NCBI GenBank assembly: GCA_964567745.1
Contig: CAZMNY010000045.1
Coordinates: 1-64,000, forward strand
DNA: 64,000 nucleotides
Origin: CAZMNY01 sp964567745
Lineage (GTDB): Bacteria; Planctomycetota; Planctomycetia; Pirellulales; Pirellulaceae
Direction: 5' to 3'
The translations under genes and the position numbers were made by a program. Under the pieces are notes generated by a model. The model was not told where the DNA came from and ran no database searches. It saw only the letters and a program-made list of their open reading frames with translations. Positions 61,389 through 64,000 of the stretch are shown in pieces. The first letter of the stretch is position 1. Each line of letters opens with the position of its first letter.

Positions 61389-62492
61389 ATGTCGAAACGA
61401 TCGGCGACTTTTCTTTTCTGTTTGTTTGTGTTAGCGGCAACTGCGATTGCGGCGCCTCCCGTACGGAAATCGGATGCGACTGGCGCCCCGCCTTTTAAAG
61501 CGCTCAAGACCGGCGAAACTCCGCCGCTCGACGCCTATGATAATTTCGTGATCGGGCCCGAGTACGTACCGGCGCCGGAACGCAAAATCGTTGAGGGAGT
61601 TCCGCAAGGCAAGGTTCAACAATTCACGATCGATTCACGCGAGACGAAGATCTATAACCCAGGAATCGCCCGAAAAAAGTTCGGAACGGTCGAGCCAGAG
61701 AATCCCAAAACCCTAATCGTCGACACCCATGAGATCGACTACATGCGGCGGATCACCGTCTACATTCCGGCTCAGCACAAGCCCGACGCCCAAGCCCCGT
61801 TCATGATCAGCCACGACGGACCCAAAGGTAAGCCGAACATGACGCTGCCGCGGATCCTAGACAATTTGATCGCCCAAAAACGAATTCCCCCAATCATCCT
61901 GATTCAGATAGCCAACGGCGGCGGCGACGCCCAAGGTCATCAGCGAGGTAAAGAGTACGACAACATGTCGGGACTATTCGCTGAGTACATTGAAACTGAG
62001 GTGCTCCCGCGAGTCGAAAAAAACTGCAACGTCAAGCTGACCAACGACCCTGAGGGTCGCGCCGCGATGGGATCCAGTTCCGGCGGTTCAGCCGCACTGA
62101 TCATGGCTTGGTTCCGAACTGATTTATACCGGCGAGTGCTCACGACTTCGGGCACGTTTGTGAACCAGGCGTGGCCATTTGATTCGAAGTATCCGGACGG
62201 AGCGTGGGGATTTCACAAGAAGATTATTGCTAGCAGCTCCAAAAAACCGATCCGGCTGTTCATCTCCGTTGGCGATCGCGACCTGCTCAACCCCAACGTC
62301 ATGCGAGACGAAATGCACGACTGGGTCGAGGCAAATCATCGAATGGCAAAAGTGCTTAAGGCCAGAGGCTACGAGTATCAATATCTCTTCTGCCGCAACT
62401 CAGGCCACGGGATCCGCAACGCCAAATCGCAGTTCCTGCCGCACGCCATTGAGTGGGTATGGAAGGGCTACGGGAAGAAGAAGATCGAGTAA
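61389..62492 (+). CDS. Secreted esterase (esterase D/PF00756 type)
   Basis: 367 residues from the ATG at 61389 with AAGGA upstream; the open frame from 61299 adds a non-signal-like stretch. Signal peptide about residues 1-22. The nucleophile motif is 'M-G-S-S-S-G-G-S-A-A'; the later 'S-V-G-D-R-D' and 'S-G-H-G-I' give the acid and His. Such enzymes include feruloyl esterases and enterochelin esterases; substrate unknown. Confidence 0.9.
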   Translation: MSKRSATFLFCLFVLAATAIAAPPVRKSDATGAPPFKALKTGETPPLDAYDNFVIGPEYVPAPERKIVEGVPQGKVQQFTIDSRETKIYNPGIARKKFGTVEPENPKTLIVDTHEIDYMRRITVYIPAQHKPDAQAPFMISHDGPKGKPNMTLPRILDNLIAQKRIPPIILIQIANGGGDAQGHQRGKEYDNMSGLFAEYIETEVLPRVEKNCNVKLTNDPEGRAAMGSSSGGSAALIMAWFRTDLYRRVLTTSGTFVNQAWPFDSKYPDGAWGFHKKIIASSSKKPIRLFISVGDRDLLNPNVMRDEMHDWVEANHRMAKVLKARGYEYQYLFCRNSGHGIRNAKSQFLPHAIEWVWKGYGKKKIE

Positions 62493-62539
62493 TCGCAGGT
62501 TCAATGCGGCATGAATGATTGTCTGAGCTGGAGCCCGTT

Positions 62540-63114
62540 TTACTTTGCCGCCTCGATGAGCGTTTGGCGATCGGCCTTGATTGCGATTCGCCGAAAAAGC
62601 GAAGTGCGACTTCGGAAACGCACGCCGATACCGGTTGGCTTGGCTGCTTCCTGTGGCGTGATCGCGATGCGCTGTTCCTCGCCGTTCAACCGATAGACGA
62701 TCTCATTCCCCTCACGGTGAACGTGGATGCGAATATTCATTCGGCGCCAGTGGTTCGTAATGAGGAGTCGCTTGCCCCAGATCTCAACCCAGCATCCGCC
62801 CGTGTTGCTGAACCCAGCTTGGCCGAGTGTGAAATCCATCTCCACAATCGGGTCGCCCTCATATCGGTGTCGCGTCCTCAATTCTTCCCCGGATGCTTTC
62901 CGGCGTGGGCACCGTCGTTTCGCAGTTGCCAGTTTCCCTTCCATTTCCAATAGGACTTTGTTTCATCCATCCCGTTGAATCGGCACTCAAGGTCGATCCG
63001 TTCATCGGATTTGGGCGTGGACGATTCTGATTCGGCCGTCGTTTCGACCGTCGTCGTATCGTTAGGCTTCGTTTCGGTAGCTGCTACATCGCAAACCAAG
63101 AAGAGCATCATCAC
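62540..63114 (-). pseudogene. Secreted LamG/DUF1080-like protein with a frameshift
   Basis: Two overlapping frames join into one protein. The first starts near 63114-63111 after GGAAGGA: a hydrophobic leader, a Thr/Glu/Ser-rich linker, then 'S-Y-W-K-W-K-G-N-W'. It ends at a stop near 62876. The second frame continues from about 62890 with 'E-E-L-R-T-R-H-R-Y-E-G-D-P-I-V-E-M-D-F', 'N-T-G-G-C-W-V-E-I-W' and 'H-V-H-R-E-G-N-E-I', a concanavalin-type beta sandwich. One base missing or added near 62885 explains it. The frame overlap and strong similarity of style argue for one gene, either decaying or mis-assembled. Confidence 0.72.
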
Positions 63115-63394
63115 CAAACGTCCTTCCAAGATGAATTCCGCGAGCTATGCCGCAAACATCGATTGAACCTCGACGAACGATATGCCTGGGAATAAATCGG
63201 CCCGAATCGCCGCAGCAATCATTCATCCGTCCGTAGGCCCGAAGGGTCGTCCGCATGTGAGCCCAGGGTAGAGCGAACGCGGCCCATGGTCGCGAAAGCG
63301 CCGCCCTGGTTGCCGTTTGCGTTCGGCGTGATTTTGATTCGGCGCGATGAATTCGACGTGTTGGGTCCGGCGACGTGTTGGGTTCGGCGACGTG

Positions 63395-64000
63395 TCACGC
63401 GTTAGGTCTTCGCAGGGGGCGTGGATTGTAGACGACGTCGATCGAGCCCTTGTGTTTGGCGACGCGTGCGCCCAAGGCGGTTTCAGGCGCCAGGTACTCT
63501 AACTGACAATCTTCAAGCTGTACCGATGCGCCTTGCTGCATGAAGTGAATCGCGACTTGCAGGCGAGTTTCGTTTCTGCGTTCGACAATCGTGCCTTCGA
63601 AACCTGCAAAGCTTCCCGATTTCACTCGAACTCGATTCCCGGTGACCAATCGGGATTCGGGCGTCAAAGGTTCGCCCGATTGAATGAGCCTCTGGATTTG
63701 GCCCAAATCATGAGTCAGTTGCAAACCGTCGTCGACGGCTTGACAGCGAGAGACGCAATTTGTGGTGAAAGCGATGTAACGAGCGTGCGCGTCGCCATAA
63801 ACGAATACATAGCTCGAAAACAGAGGTTCGTAAACTCGGCGAAGTCGGCCGGCGGGCGATCGATGGCGGCGTTCGATGACCGGGCAACAAAAGGCCGTGT
63901 TGAGCTCTTGCAGCTTTCGCATCAGCTGTTTTTCCTGACGCGAGCGAGTGTACATCGCCCACCACCGTACTGTCTCGCTATCGGCTCGCTTGTCGCAACT
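63395..64000 (-). CDS. NusG/RfaH-type transcription factor, partial (N-terminus off window)
   Basis: The frame is open past the window end (R-W-W-A-M-Y-T-R-S-R upstream of the Met at 63955), so the true start lies outside and 63955 is not the start. About 202 residues are visible. NusG N-terminal (NGN) pattern 'W-W-A-M-Y-T-R-S-R-Q-E-K' and 'P-L-F-S-S-Y-V-F-V', then a KOW motif 'G-N-R-V-R-V-K-S-G-S-F-A-G-F-E-G-T-I-V'. Such proteins bind RNA polymerase; RfaH-like ones favour specific operons, often polysaccharide clusters that would lie outside this window. The C-terminus is extended and basic. Confidence 0.85.
   Translation of the reverse strand, partial: SCDKRADSETVRWWAMYTRSRQEKQLMRKLQELNTAFCCPVIERRHRSPAGRLRRVYEPLFSSYVFVYGDAHARYIAFTTNCVSRCQAVDDGLQLTHDLGQIQRLIQSGEPLTPESRLVTGNRVRVKSGSFAGFEGTIVERRNETRLQVAIHFMQQGASVQLEDCQLEYLAPETALGARVAKHKGSIDVVYNPRPLRRPNA

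Noticed and set aside
1..64000. tRNA or rRNA genes
   Set aside because: No cloverleaf with conserved T-loop or rRNA-like stretch was noticed; a covariance-model scan would be decisive.

Overview
The window looks like chromosomal DNA of a planctomycete (Planctomycetota, probably Pirellulales-like). The evidence is a DUF1559 protein with the planctomycete prepilin-type N-terminus (21962-22906), an iduronate-2-sulfatase-type sulfatase next to an SGNH hydrolase-DUF1080 fusion, a small planctomycete-type lipoprotein, many secreted proteins of unknown function, sparse operons and moderately high GC. No rRNA, tRNA or CRISPR array was recognised.

Layout. 1-8600: secreted and envelope proteins (repeat-rich secreted protein cut by the window edge, degenerate metallopeptidase-like protein, transglutaminase, amidohydrolase, subtilase with PDZ domain). 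9069-17671: a sedentary chromosomal integron. A broken integron integrase gene lies on the + strand at about 16350-17671; next to it is a candidate attI, followed by about eight gene cassettes all on the minus strand, separated by attC sites with extrahelical bases. The cassettes encode a zinc-ribbon membrane peptide, a repeat protein, a DUF4177-like protein, several small membrane proteins, a PPOX-fold flavoprotein and a frameshifted DUF1569 protein. An IS91-type remnant, itself a chimera of an integrase N-terminus and a transposase, sits inside one cassette.

18256-28500: secreted carbohydrate-active and lipase-like genes (SGNH-DUF1080, sulfatase, LRR lipoprotein, SGNH-TPR protein, alpha/beta hydrolase) and the DUF1559 protein. 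28800-34450: housekeeping + strand genes: rimO, pgsA overlapping a CPBP protease gene, a Gfo/Idh/MocA oxidoreductase, and a Rieske protein coupled to a tandem GNAT protein. 34600-51800: mostly minus strand: a CehA/McbA-like hydrolase with EF-hands, a divergent acpS, trpS, pyrD, a HU-like protein, a YkgJ-type protein, a cysteine desulfurase, the molybdopterin genes moaA-moaE-moaD next to a large FAD/Fe-S oxidoreductase, folE and dcd. 52100-64000: DUF309, DUF4139, Lon-substrate-binding and M20 proteins, a decayed hybrid sensor kinase, a secreted beta-rich protein, a DUF4405-like membrane protein, an esterase, a frameshifted secreted protein and a NusG-like protein running off the window end.

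Three about 109-bp MITE-like elements with CTAGTGC-type terminal inverted repeats (26409, 50794, 60086) are scattered through the window. Two are near-identical inverted copies 24 kb apart; the third shares only the ends. The integron and these elements are the most unusual content. The integron appears to be decaying: its integrase is broken, one cassette gene is frameshifted and one cassette is interrupted.
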